57,759 nt of DNA, taken from a virus. The notes under the pieces are model-generated. The model saw nothing but the letters and a program-made list of their open reading frames with translations. It had not been told where the DNA came from and ran no database searches. The position numbers and the translations under genes are program-made. Shown piece by piece: positions 29,113 through 37,427 of this stretch. Where the stretch lies: the IMG/VR virus record IMGVR_UViG_3300046011_007876, positions 1 to 57,759 of that record. One strand, given 5' to 3'. Each line of letters begins with the position of its first letter. Position 1 is the first letter of the stretch.

Positions 29113-29912
29113 TATAGATAGTCAAATAATTCAGATGATTCATTACGAAGTCTACGTAGAGCTTTTTCTTTTATTTGTCGAACTCTTTCTTTAGTTAGAT
29201 TAAAATCTGAACCAATATCTTCTAAAGTTCTTGGTGTTCCTGTAAGGCCAAAGTAATCACCTATAATTGATTTTTCACGATCATCTAAAACATTAAGTAA
29301 TGATAGTAATTTGTCTTTTAATAAATCTTTTGTATCAAACCCAGCGTCTGGTGCAACAGCATCTGGATTTTCAATAAGATCAATAAGTGTATCACCTTCC
29401 TCATTGATATTCATATCAAGATTGATAATTGAAGGTAGTGATGTAAACTTGTCATCAAGTTTTTTTCCACTTTGTTCGACTTCTTTTTTAGCTTTTTGTA
29501 AATCCTGAACAACATTAACTGGGAGTCTAATTGTTCTGGCGTTATCATTTAGTGATTGTATAATTGACTGTTTAACCCACCAGACGGCATATGATATAAA
29601 TCTCAAATCTTTGTTCCAATCAAAATTTTTAATTGCCTTCATAAGACCAAGATTTCCTTCAGCAATTAAGTCTGGAAGATCAAGACCTTGATTTTGGTAT
29701 TGTTTTGCAACAGTAATCACAAAACGTAAATTACCTTCCAATAGTTCTTCTTCTATTTTTTTTCTTTCTCTTTCTGAAATCTCATCAGATTTCATTTTTA
29801 AGGCTAATTCTTTTTCACGATCAGGTGTCATAACCTTAATTTTTCTAATGTCTTTTAGGTAGTGATAAATTTCTTCCTGGTTAATTGGGACTCCTGTGTT
29901 TTTTTCTTTCAT
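29112..29912 (-). CDS. Primary-type sigma-70 factor (RpoD-like), 266 aa
   Basis: Region 1.2 (VPINQEEIYHYLKDIRKI), region 2 with the core-binding and -10 recognition part (DLIAEGNLGLMKAIKNFDWN, RFISYAVWWVKQSI), region 3 (ARTIRLPVNV) and region 4.2 helix-turn-helix (LEDIGSDFNLTKERVRQIKE) are all present; region 1.1 is missing. This is the housekeeping-type sigma of Bacteroidota rather than a T4 gp55-like late factor. It may redirect polymerase to the TATTTATA class or sustain TAnnTTTG promoters. It leads the methyltransferase operon. Confidence 0.92.
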   Translation of the reverse strand: MKEKNTGVPINQEEIYHYLKDIRKIKVMTPDREKELALKMKSDEISERERKKIEEELLEGNLRFVITVAKQYQNQGLDLPDLIAEGNLGLMKAIKNFDWNKDLRFISYAVWWVKQSIIQSLNDNARTIRLPVNVVQDLQKAKKEVEQSGKKLDDKFTSLPSIINLDMNINEEGDTLIDLIENPDAVAPDAGFDTKDLLKDKLLSLLNVLDDREKSIIGDYFGLTGTPRTLEDIGSDFNLTKERVRQIKEKALRRLRNESSELFDYL

Positions 29913-29916
29913 ATAT

Positions 29917-30435
29917 TTAGGCTTGTTTTGAATATTCGTCTAATTTATCTTTTTCAGCTCTTGTGAGTGAATCAATACCTTGGTCTATAATTTTATCCAA
30001 AATTTCATCCAAAGTCAAATCACAAACGTTATTTTTTAAAAATTCATCAACTTTTTTTCTGTGTTCTTCTAAAAAAGCGGCAACATCAAAACTAAGTTTT
30101 GGTATTTGATTTGTTACTTTAGGTTTTCTTCCTCTTTTTTTCTTACCCATAAGATGTTCAAAGTTACTTTTTTCCATATCGGATGAAACATTTTTTGCAT
30201 TTTGTACAAGAACAAACATAAACTCAGGAACATCTTTTTTTATAAGTTCAACATATTCTTCAACTTCACTTTGTGATAGATTACTTTCAAAGTTGAAAAT
30301 TGAGTGACTTTCTCCGTAAACAAATTTAAGTTTTTCGTCTTTTATGATTTGGACTAGTTCATTTGCAAACTTTTGGTTTGACTCGGTTTCATCCCAGTTA
30401 TCATTACAGGGATAGACAAATAATAAGTATTTCAT
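29917..30435 (-). CDS. AT-hook protein, 172 aa
   Basis: An N-terminal alpha/beta domain (MKYLLFVYPCNDNWDETESN) is followed by a Lys-rich AT-hook core (GKKKRGRKPKVTN) and a C-terminal helical segment with TLDEILDKIIDQGIDSLTRA, a motif also found at the end of some Bacteroidota membrane proteins. The hook should bind the minor groove of AT-rich DNA. It sits just upstream of the sigma factor gene, 4 nt apart, so a role in transcription or DNA organisation is reasonable. A TATCTTTG box lies 18 nt upstream of its start. Confidence 0.75.
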   Translation of the reverse strand: MKYLLFVYPCNDNWDETESNQKFANELVQIIKDEKLKFVYGESHSIFNFESNLSQSEVEEYVELIKKDVPEFMFVLVQNAKNVSSDMEKSNFEHLMGKKKRGRKPKVTNQIPKLSFDVAAFLEEHRKKVDEFLKNNVCDLTLDEILDKIIDQGIDSLTRAEKDKLDEYSKQA

Positions 30436-30453
30436 AGGTTTTTATTTATACGA

Positions 30454-30461
30454 CAAAGATA
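30454..30461 (-). promoter_or_regulatory. Host-type -7 box TATCTTTG before the AT-hook/sigma operon
   Basis: The box ends 18 nt upstream of ATG 30435. No good -33 TTTG at the standard distance was found. It would drive the AT-hook protein, sigma factor and both methyltransferases. Confidence 0.5.
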
Positions 30462-30494
30462 ATAAAAAGTTTCTGATATTTTTATTTTTTTATA

Positions 30495-31778
30495 TCAAAT
30501 TTTTTGTCTATCTAAATATTTAACACATTCTTTTGCAATTGCTTCAGCTAATGGTGGTGGTACTGCGTTACCGACATGTTCACATCTTTTAGTATGGTTA
30601 CCAATAAATTTATAATCTAATGGGAATCCTGTTATAACGGCAGCCTCTCTTACTGTTATACTACGATTTTCTATTGGGTGTAGAGGAAAATTACTATGTC
30701 CTGGTACTAAAGTTGGTGCTAATGAATCTAAATCTAGACGCATTGTACTACCTCTTGAATAAAAATTACTCACTTTTAGATCGTTTGGTAACTCCTCCAT
30801 AATATCTTGTACATTTCCACCTGGTTTTATAAATTTAAATCTGTCCACAGTTTTTTGTGTATGTTTCATTGGTATATTATCAAAATCATCTTTATCATCA
30901 TAATTAATTTTTTTAAAAACATCACCTATTGTTATTGGTTTTAAAAATTTAATATTATCTTTGATGTTTTTGAAATCTAATTTAGTTGTAATTTCTTCTG
31001 AATTATACTTAGGTATTGGATAGTTAAAATCATTTGTTAAATCTTTTCTTGTTGCAACAACTATTATCCTTTCGCGTTTAGTTGCGGCACCATACCAAGC
31101 TGTGTTTAAAATTTTATGTGACACATTATAACCAATTTTATCATATATTTTATATAAATCTTCAATAACAGAAATTAAATAATTATTTTTTTCTAAAATA
31201 TCAATTAACTCATCTTTATTTTTTTTTAAAAAAATTCCTTTATTTAAAAAATCTTTTGTTAAATTATTTTTTTTTCTTAATTCAGCTTTTTGTCCTTTAT
31301 AGTTTTCTAATTCTTGCCAAATAAAATCAACTTTTTTTTTAATTTCTTCTGGTGTTTTTTCAGACAAAACTTTACCATTAATAAAAGCTTTAACATTTTC
31401 AATTATTGATATTTTAGGTTTTAACTCATCAACTAATTCAAGTTGTTTGTGGTAAAAATAATTTCTTTCATCATTTGGTGATCTTTCACCGGCTAAACTA
31501 AAACCTTTACACACAATACCGCCAAACATAACGTCTAATTCACCTTTAGATAGTTTTATTTCATTTAATACATTTTTAACATTAATATCTATTATACTTT
31601 TATTTTCTATATATGCAGTTTCATTAATTTCTGGATTATTAACTAATAGAGTTTTTATACAATCTAAATTATTGTCATTAACATATACTGATTTAAAATT
31701 TTGATTTTTAAATCCAATATGAGACCCACCTGCGCCAACAAATGTTTCAAATATTGTATATTGTTTTTTTTCTGTCAT
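30495..31778 (-). CDS. C5-cytosine DNA methyltransferase 3, partner of the restriction enzyme, 427 aa
   Basis: Motif I (FETFVGAGGSHIGF), motif VI (SIIENVKAF, E127), a motif VIII equivalent (AATKRERIIVVAT) and motif X (CEHVGNAVPPPLAEAIAKE) show a bacterial C5 methyltransferase. Motif IV is unusual: GGIVCKGFS in place of G-x-PCQ-x-FS, with the catalytic Cys (C90) kept but P and Q replaced by V and K. A helical insertion (about 135-200) enlarges the protein. It overlaps the endonuclease gene by 4 nt (ATGA), and the two form a restriction-modification pair. Confidence 0.88.
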   Translation of the reverse strand: MTEKKQYTIFETFVGAGGSHIGFKNQNFKSVYVNDNNLDCIKTLLVNNPEINETAYIENKSIIDINVKNVLNEIKLSKGELDVMFGGIVCKGFSLAGERSPNDERNYFYHKQLELVDELKPKISIIENVKAFINGKVLSEKTPEEIKKKVDFIWQELENYKGQKAELRKKNNLTKDFLNKGIFLKKNKDELIDILEKNNYLISVIEDLYKIYDKIGYNVSHKILNTAWYGAATKRERIIVVATRKDLTNDFNYPIPKYNSEEITTKLDFKNIKDNIKFLKPITIGDVFKKINYDDKDDFDNIPMKHTQKTVDRFKFIKPGGNVQDIMEELPNDLKVSNFYSRGSTMRLDLDSLAPTLVPGHSNFPLHPIENRSITVREAAVITGFPLDYKFIGNHTKRCEHVGNAVPPPLAEAIAKECVKYLDRQKI

Positions 31779-32884
31779 AAAATATTTTTTAAATTTTTTA
31801 TATATTCTTTAGATTTTGTATATTTTACAATTTTTTGTTTTAAAAAATTTTCATTTAATTCTAAAGGATTGTAATTTAAATCTCTTTTTGAATTTTTTGG
31901 TGCAAATTCTACACACCCAAAATCATCTCTAAGAATGTTTAACCAAGATGATAAATATCTAGTTTTAGATTGTGTTAAAAACAAAACATCCCTACTTGAA
32001 AATTTGGAAACAATGTCTTCATTAATTTTTTTTAAACTATTATTTAAATTTTTAGTGTCTTTTGTTAAATATTCCATAATAACCTCAATATACGGTTTAA
32101 TATAAGATTTGTACATAATTATTAAAAAATCCTCATACTTGTTCATACCTAAAATTGTTCCAGATTTCGTTGGTAAATTATTTGAATCGATAAACCCAAA
32201 TGAAGACAAGCTAATCCACACATTTCGCCAATTGTTGTTATTTATTGTATTTGTTTTTTTCATTTCAAATTCAACATATTTTCTATTAACATTTTTTTCA
32301 TTTTTTAATTTTAAAAAACATAAATATCTTAATAACATATATATTTCAAAAAGTCTGGTATCTCGAACATAATATTGTGAAATACTTGTTAATGAACTAT
32401 TTTCGACTTGAGATAATGTATTTAATTCTTTTTTTGTAATCTCCCTAATAGCTTCATTTGACTCATTTATTTCAAAAATTAAATTTGACTTTGGGTATTC
32501 AAACATACCAATATTAAAATTTTGATTGTTTACTACCGAAGAAGGTATTACCAAAATAGTATTAAAATCATTTGAGTATTCAATATTTTTTGGTGATATG
32601 TTATTTAATTTAAAATATTCATACTGAAGTGTTTGTCCAATACCTCTAACATAATCCGTTACACCAATATCCCCAGCCTTAACTTCGATTAGTGCTCTAA
32701 TTTTATTATCATAAATTAATGTAAAATCAACAATAATTCCATTTATAAATTTATCCTCATGTACTAATTTTAATCTTGATAAATCATTTGGTAATCCAAG
32801 TAATGATAACAAATCATATTTTATATTATCATTATTAATTATTAAGTCGTGAAAATATTTTTCTCTAATGTTTTCTTTATCCAT
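31775..32884 (-). CDS. Type II restriction endonuclease candidate, PD-(D/E)xK fold, 369 aa
   Basis: The frame could begin at 32911, but ATG 32884 (MDKENIREKYFHDLI) is better: a full host-type promoter ends 5 nt before it and lies inside the longer reading. The catalytic pattern D53, thirteen residues, E67-V68-K69 in IIVDFTLIYDNKIRALIEVK is a PD-(D/E)xK site. QTLQYEYFKLNN resembles the Gln helix after the core. The long C-terminal part has no known motif. It overlaps the cytosine methyltransferase by ATGA, the usual arrangement of a type II pair with the endonuclease gene first. Confidence 0.8.
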   Translation of the reverse strand: MDKENIREKYFHDLIINNDNIKYDLLSLLGLPNDLSRLKLVHEDKFINGIIVDFTLIYDNKIRALIEVKAGDIGVTDYVRGIGQTLQYEYFKLNNISPKNIEYSNDFNTILVIPSSVVNNQNFNIGMFEYPKSNLIFEINESNEAIREITKKELNTLSQVENSSLTSISQYYVRDTRLFEIYMLLRYLCFLKLKNEKNVNRKYVEFEMKKTNTINNNNWRNVWISLSSFGFIDSNNLPTKSGTILGMNKYEDFLIIMYKSYIKPYIEVIMEYLTKDTKNLNNSLKKINEDIVSKFSSRDVLFLTQSKTRYLSSWLNILRDDFGCVEFAPKNSKRDLNYNPLELNENFLKQKIVKYTKSKEYIKNLKNIL

Positions 32885-32889
32885 AATAA

Positions 32890-32920
32890 CAAAATTAGAA
32901 ATAATTTTCAATTTAACAAA
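32890..32920 (-). promoter_or_regulatory. Host-type promoter of the restriction-modification pair, TTTG-N19-TAATTTTG
   Basis: TTTG (32920-32917), 19 nt, TAATTTTG (32897-32890), then TTATT and ATG at 32884. It lies partly inside the end of the SbcC-like gene. Confidence 0.7.
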
Positions 32921-35286
32921 ACTTTTGAAATATTTTCTTCTTTTCTAATCTTCACAGAAAAATCACACCATTGGTTAATTAATGGGTTATGTGAAATAAT
33001 GAATATCTTATCAAAATAATCTTTAATTTTAACAAAAAACTCAAATACCATTTCTAGGTTATCGTTACTAATTTTCCCAAAAACTTCATCGAATACAACC
33101 GAATTTGGTTTTGGTAAACTACATATTTTACTCAATACTGATCTTAACGCAAGAGAGGCTAACGTCCTCTCGAAACCAGAACCAGAAACCATTAATTTCT
33201 CAACACCGGTACTATTATCAATCATTAAAAATTCAACTTCACTTTTGTCATTAATTCTAATTTCCATTTTAAAATGACAACTATCTTCCATTAATCTTTG
33301 TAACTCAGAGTTAATTAACGGCATCATAGTTTTCATAATAATTTTTGATACACCGTTTTTACCATAAGACTCAAGATATATTTTGTAAATTTTATCTTTT
33401 TCCTCTTCTTCCTGGATTTTAACAATCATTTTTTTATTGTGGTCAATTTTTTCTTCGGTTGTTTTAATACTGTACTCGGTTGAAGAAATTTGTTGGTTCT
33501 TATTTTTTTTCATTTGTTCAAGTTCGTCAATTCTAATATCAGCTTTAATTAACATTTCTTCAATTTTCAAATTAGATTTGATTTTGTCTTGAACTTCATT
33601 CCATCTTTCCAACTTACTATTCAATCCGGAAATTTTTAAATCACAACTTTCAATACTTAAATCATATTTTTCTTTGATAAGTTTGTTTTTTTCATACTCA
33701 TCAAACTGTCTTTTAGTTTCAACAAATTCTTTTTCTTTGACCGATAACTCATTCAATAATACCTCTTTATGTGCTTTTTGAGTGATAAGTCCTGCAAGTT
33801 CCGAAATTTTTTGTTGGGTAATTGCAGCGTTCATTAGTTCAATTCCACAGTGTTCACACTTAATTCCACCTTTAACTGAACTTTTTAATTTTTCAATTTC
33901 AGATATTTTTGTATCAAGTGTAATCTTTTCGGTATTAACTTTTTTGTATTCTTCCTTAATCTCATCATGCTTATCTTCATAATAATAGTTTTCCGGTTCA
34001 ACAACATTTAATTCTTTTAATTTTTCCTGGAATGATTCTTTTTGACCATTCAAATTCTGGATTTCAATTTGAGTTTCTTGTGGGTTCATAAGAGCAATTT
34101 CCTTATCAATGTCTGTATGTTTTTTCTTTAACATATCATCACGATATTCTTTACCCTTACTTAATTTTTCGTCAATATCTTTTAATTCATTCTTATACTC
34201 AACAATTGATTCATTATAACTAACGATTTGGTCCTCATAAGTTTTAATATCCGATTTTAATTGTTCAGAACTATATAAATTTGATAGTTTTGATTTATTA
34301 AAGTCTGAATAAATTTCTTTTGCAACCTCCTCTTTCCGTTTTAAAAACTCAAGACCCATAAATCTTGAAAGGACTTGTCCTCTGGCTGTTGGTTTTGACT
34401 CCAACAAATCTTCAAGATTTGTTGCTGTTGTTAGAATGGTCATCAAGAAATCTTCTTTGGTTCCAATAGAATTTTTAATGAACGCTTCAGTTTCCCTTCT
34501 TTGTTCTCCGGTGAAGTTTTGTAGTGATCCGTCGTGTAATTTTTTAAAGAAATCTAATTCTGTTTTTACATTCCAGTCACCTTTTTTAGATTTTTTTCTT
34601 TCAATCTTTCTTAAAATTATATAATCTTCACCATCAATTGTGATTTCACCTTTAACCGATACTACATCTTTATCTGTAAACCGGTTAAAGATTTCCTCAG
34701 CTTTTGATGTTTTTGTTGTCTCATTAAAAAATAAGAACATCAATAAATCCACCGTAAGAACTGTCTTACCACCAAAATTAGGTGGGTTAGATTCAACAAC
34801 AACTAAACCATTTAGTTTGTCAAAATCTAACCTTTGATTTTCACCATATGATAAAAAATTTGAGAACTCAATGTTTCTAATATACCACTTTTTAAATTGT
34901 GTTATATCAACATCACCTTCTTCCATTTTGTTTTCAACCATCCGGTTTAATTCCAAAACTTTATCAAGACTTTTCTCATAACCTTTTGATTCCAAAAATT
35001 TCTTTAATAAGTCCAACTGGTAATTGGTGTCAGTAATATTTACTGAAACATCTACCGTTTGCATTGTCTCCTGATCTACATTCTTAACCTTTGTTAATAC
35101 ATTAACATTTGTTGTGTTGTATTTCTTTTGGAAATAATGTTTAACGCTTTTAATCTTATCTTGTGTAAAATTTTCTTGGAAATCTTCCCATACCACTTGT
35201 ATAGATGGGTTTTCAAACTTTGAAAAGTCCAAATCTTTTATCATAATATTGTAATTGTATAATCTTGGTGGATTAAATAAATCCAT
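32908..35286 (-). CDS. SbcC/Rad50/T4 gp46-like recombination ATPase, 792 aa
   Basis: After an N-terminal extension of about 130 residues, the ATPase half-domain holds the P-loop SNPPNFGGKT (K174), in which the first Gly of the canonical motif is replaced by Pro. Long coiled coils flank a zinc hook (CEHCG, about 480). The C-terminal half has the ABC signature VSGSGFERTLASLALRS, Walker B (NSVVFDEVFGK) and the switch His (IISHNP). It forms the ATP-driven part of a nuclease complex with the SbcD-like protein at 36648-37427, processing DNA ends for recombination-dependent replication. Confidence 0.9.
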   Translation of the reverse strand: MDLFNPPRLYNYNIMIKDLDFSKFENPSIQVVWEDFQENFTQDKIKSVKHYFQKKYNTTNVNVLTKVKNVDQETMQTVDVSVNITDTNYQLDLLKKFLESKGYEKSLDKVLELNRMVENKMEEGDVDITQFKKWYIRNIEFSNFLSYGENQRLDFDKLNGLVVVESNPPNFGGKTVLTVDLLMFLFFNETTKTSKAEEIFNRFTDKDVVSVKGEITIDGEDYIILRKIERKKSKKGDWNVKTELDFFKKLHDGSLQNFTGEQRRETEAFIKNSIGTKEDFLMTILTTATNLEDLLESKPTARGQVLSRFMGLEFLKRKEEVAKEIYSDFNKSKLSNLYSSEQLKSDIKTYEDQIVSYNESIVEYKNELKDIDEKLSKGKEYRDDMLKKKHTDIDKEIALMNPQETQIEIQNLNGQKESFQEKLKELNVVEPENYYYEDKHDEIKEEYKKVNTEKITLDTKISEIEKLKSSVKGGIKCEHCGIELMNAAITQQKISELAGLITQKAHKEVLLNELSVKEKEFVETKRQFDEYEKNKLIKEKYDLSIESCDLKISGLNSKLERWNEVQDKIKSNLKIEEMLIKADIRIDELEQMKKNKNQQISSTEYSIKTTEEKIDHNKKMIVKIQEEEEKDKIYKIYLESYGKNGVSKIIMKTMMPLINSELQRLMEDSCHFKMEIRINDKSEVEFLMIDNSTGVEKLMVSGSGFERTLASLALRSVLSKICSLPKPNSVVFDEVFGKISNDNLEMVFEFFVKIKDYFDKIFIISHNPLINQWCDFSVKIRKEENISKVLLN

Positions 35287-35288
35287 AT

Positions 35289-35684
35289 TTATTCTTCTTC
35301 TTGTTCCGTTTCAATTTTTGATTCAATAAAGGCACCGTCAACATTGATATCAATTTCCCTATCTTCAATTGTAAATCCGGCACTATCAAATTCTGGTTCG
35401 TTATCCTTATCAAAATCAGCTTCAAGTAATTCTGGATTTGATTCTTTAAAGTCAACAATATTACCACTTTCAAAACCTTTTATTCCAGTTTCCAATGGTT
35501 CTGCAACAACTTCAAATGGAACATTATTATCACCAATTTTAACTTGTAATTTATCGGCTTCAGCTTTTTCTGCCATTTCTTTCATAACTTTGTTTAACGC
35601 GTTTTGAATTGCGTATTTTTGTTGTCCAATTCTACGATTTCTTTTTTCAACTTTTGCTCTGTGTTCTTTTGCTTTTTTTCCCAT
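35289..35684 (-). CDS. Hypothetical protein, basic start and acidic end, 131 aa
   Basis: MGKKAKEHRAKVEKRNRRIG is very basic and helical, the centre (NVPFEVVAEPLETGIKGFES) is hydrophobic, and the C-terminus is strongly acidic (ESKIETEQEEE). It lies between the membrane protein and the SbcC-like gene in the recombination operon; a TATAAATA motif is 3 nt before the start. The charge polarity suggests binding to DNA or a basic partner, but no function can be read. Confidence 0.65.
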   Translation of the reverse strand: MGKKAKEHRAKVEKRNRRIGQQKYAIQNALNKVMKEMAEKAEADKLQVKIGDNNVPFEVVAEPLETGIKGFESGNIVDFKESNPELLEADFDKDNEPEFDSAGFTIEDREIDINVDGAFIESKIETEQEEE

Positions 35685-35687
35685 TTT

Positions 35688-35695
35688 TATTTATA
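35688..35695 (-). promoter_or_regulatory. Motif TATAAATA before 131-aa gene
   Basis: Read on the minus strand it is TATAAATA, the T4 late core, ending 3 nt before ATG 35684. It is in opposite orientation to most late-class sites, but the motif is nearly palindromic. Confidence 0.35.
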
Positions 35696-35696
35696 T

Positions 35697-36098
35697 TTAA
35701 TCGTTTAAAATTTGTTTTTCACTATCCTCAACTTCCTCTACATACATTTGTGTTTTAGTTGGTCTATTTTCTTCAAACCATTCAATAATTGCGTTTATTG
35801 CCCAAACTGAACCGGCTGAAAACATTCCATCAAAAAATACTGAAAAATATTCATTAAGTCCAATAAAATTGTGAATTGGTGAAAACATTGTTAATGATAA
35901 AAAAAACCCAACCCAAGTTCCTGTACACAACATACAAGATATTAGTTCAGATATAAATTTAAATAAAAAATTAAAAGGTTTATGTTCACTATTACCTAAA
36001 TTGTGAATCGAATTTCTTAATCCGTTAAATATGGAACCATAAACAAGTATTGTTGTCATTCCGTAAGCGGCAATCATAAAAATTAATAACTGTATCAT
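35697..36098 (-). CDS. DUF1360-like phage membrane protein, 133 aa
   Basis: Several hydrophobic segments (LLIFMIAAYGMTTILVYGSI; SCMLCTGTWVGFFLSLTMF) with the conserved CxxC-type ISCMLCTGTWVGFF. I recall this as a widespread phage membrane family with C-x-x-C in a helix; function unknown. The C-terminus is charged and cytoplasmic. It overlaps the coiled-coil gene upstream by 4 nt (ATGA). Confidence 0.7.
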   Translation of the reverse strand: MIQLLIFMIAAYGMTTILVYGSIFNGLRNSIHNLGNSEHKPFNFLFKFISELISCMLCTGTWVGFFLSLTMFSPIHNFIGLNEYFSVFFDGMFSAGSVWAINAIIEWFEENRPTKTQMYVEEVEDSEKQILND

Positions 36099-36691
36099 AA
36101 TGTATCATTTAAATTTGACCCTCTCATAAAGATTGCTTTTAATTTATCTTTTGGTGATTGTAGGTCTTGGTTTATTTTTTCTAATTCTCTAATTCTTTCT
36201 GTCTTATCTTTTAATTCTTTTCTTAACTTTTGGAGTGTGTCCTCAAGCATTTTTTCATTTGTTTTGTCTAAATTTACGTCTAAACTATGTCTAAGTTCGT
36301 CTAACTCTTTATCTTTTTTAGACATTTCCTCTTCTAACTTGGTAATTTTTTCACCAAGTTCATTTACTTGGTTGTTATCAGTAATGTATATTTCTTTTTC
36401 AATAACTCTATCAACTGGGACTTCCTTTATAACCTCAACAATTTTTTCAACTTCTTTTATAACTTCAACCGGTATTTCAACTCGTTTTTCAACAATTATT
36501 TCTTTTATTAAGTGTTTTTCAGCTTCATTAAGTGGTTTTTCTAAAAGTCCATACTTTTCAATGTTAAACCCAGTATCAAAACATTTTTTAATAAACCCAT
36601 CAACATCTTCAATGTTATTTAGTTTACAATAACTTTCAGCACTTTTACTAAAAATTTTTAAGTACTTCGGTTCCATTTTCAATATCTTCAA
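36095..36691 (-). CDS. Coiled-coil protein with VEV/IKEV repeats, 198 aa
   Basis: An N-terminal domain (MEPKYLKIFSKSAESYCKLN) is followed by a repeated strand-like stretch (EKRVEIPVEVIKEVEKIVEV, IKEVPVDRVIEKEI) and a long coiled coil (NELGEKITKLEEEMSKKDKE). The repeated PVEV/IKEV spacer occurs in many phage and plasmid proteins as an extended linker. Its first 44 nt overlap the SbcD-like gene, and ATG 36676 is an alternative start. Function unknown. Confidence 0.65.
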   Translation of the reverse strand: MKILKMEPKYLKIFSKSAESYCKLNNIEDVDGFIKKCFDTGFNIEKYGLLEKPLNEAEKHLIKEIIVEKRVEIPVEVIKEVEKIVEVIKEVPVDRVIEKEIYITDNNQVNELGEKITKLEEEMSKKDKELDELRHSLDVNLDKTNEKMLEDTLQKLRKELKDKTERIRELEKINQDLQSPKDKLKAIFMRGSNLNDTL

Positions 36692-37427
36692 ATGATTTTA
36701 TGGAAAACTTTAAAAATGGTTTTGGGTTAAATAAATCGGTATATGTGTACTCTTTTGTTTCAACATCATAAACCCCATAACCGTGTCTTCCAATACTTTC
36801 ACCAATGTTATTTTGAATGGTTGATCCAATCATATAACCTTTACCGGTTTTAAATTTAAATTCGGCTCTTTTGTGAATATCACCACATAACACAACATCA
36901 AGTCCGTCAAATTTTTCAACGTCATAAGCTTCTTCACCAAACTCAAATCCAAGGTCTGTTTTTAATCCAGATATTGGTCCGTGGAATAATCCAACTTTAA
37001 CACCAGTTGCAACATTTAAATCTGGTGGAATGTTTCCTTGGTATTGTGAATATACACACCAGCTAATATTTTCATCTTCATAAACACCACGGTCTCTATA
37101 ATAAACAATGTTTTTATTATTTAATGAGTTTATAATTGGTGTTAAAGCATCTAATCTTTCGGTATTATTAACCAAAAAGTCGTGGTTTCCAGGTATAATA
37201 ATTGTTTTAGCAACAAAAGAACATTCAGTTAAAATCCAAGAAACCATCTCAATAAGTTCTGGTGTCATTTGATTTTTTGAGTGTACCAAATCACCAGTAA
37301 AAACAATTCGGTCCGGTTTCATTTCTTTCCATTGTTCAATGGCTGTCTCTAAAATTGATTTATATAAATCGTGATCCTTAAATAGGCGAATATGTAAATC
37401 TGAAAAGTGTATTATTTTTTTAATCAT
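36648..37427 (-). CDS. SbcD/Mre11/T4 gp47-like nuclease, 259 aa
   Basis: The calcineurin-type metal motifs are in order: FSDLHI (D10, H12), FTGDLVH, PGNHDF, LFHGPI and CGDIHKR. Length and order match T4 gp47. With the SbcC-like ATPase it should cut or resect DNA ends and hairpins for recombination-dependent replication. It starts right at the end of the 84-aa gene and overlaps the coiled-coil gene at its 3' end. Confidence 0.9.
   Translation of the reverse strand: MIKKIIHFSDLHIRLFKDHDLYKSILETAIEQWKEMKPDRIVFTGDLVHSKNQMTPELIEMVSWILTECSFVAKTIIIPGNHDFLVNNTERLDALTPIINSLNNKNIVYYRDRGVYEDENISWCVYSQYQGNIPPDLNVATGVKVGLFHGPISGLKTDLGFEFGEEAYDVEKFDGLDVVLCGDIHKRAEFKFKTGKGYMIGSTIQNNIGESIGRHGYGVYDVETKEYTYTDLFNPKPFLKFSIKSFEDIENGTEVLKNF

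Noticed and set aside
32885-32911. Longer start for the restriction endonuclease
   Set aside because: The nine extra codons contain the TAATTTTG promoter box, so they would not be transcribed.
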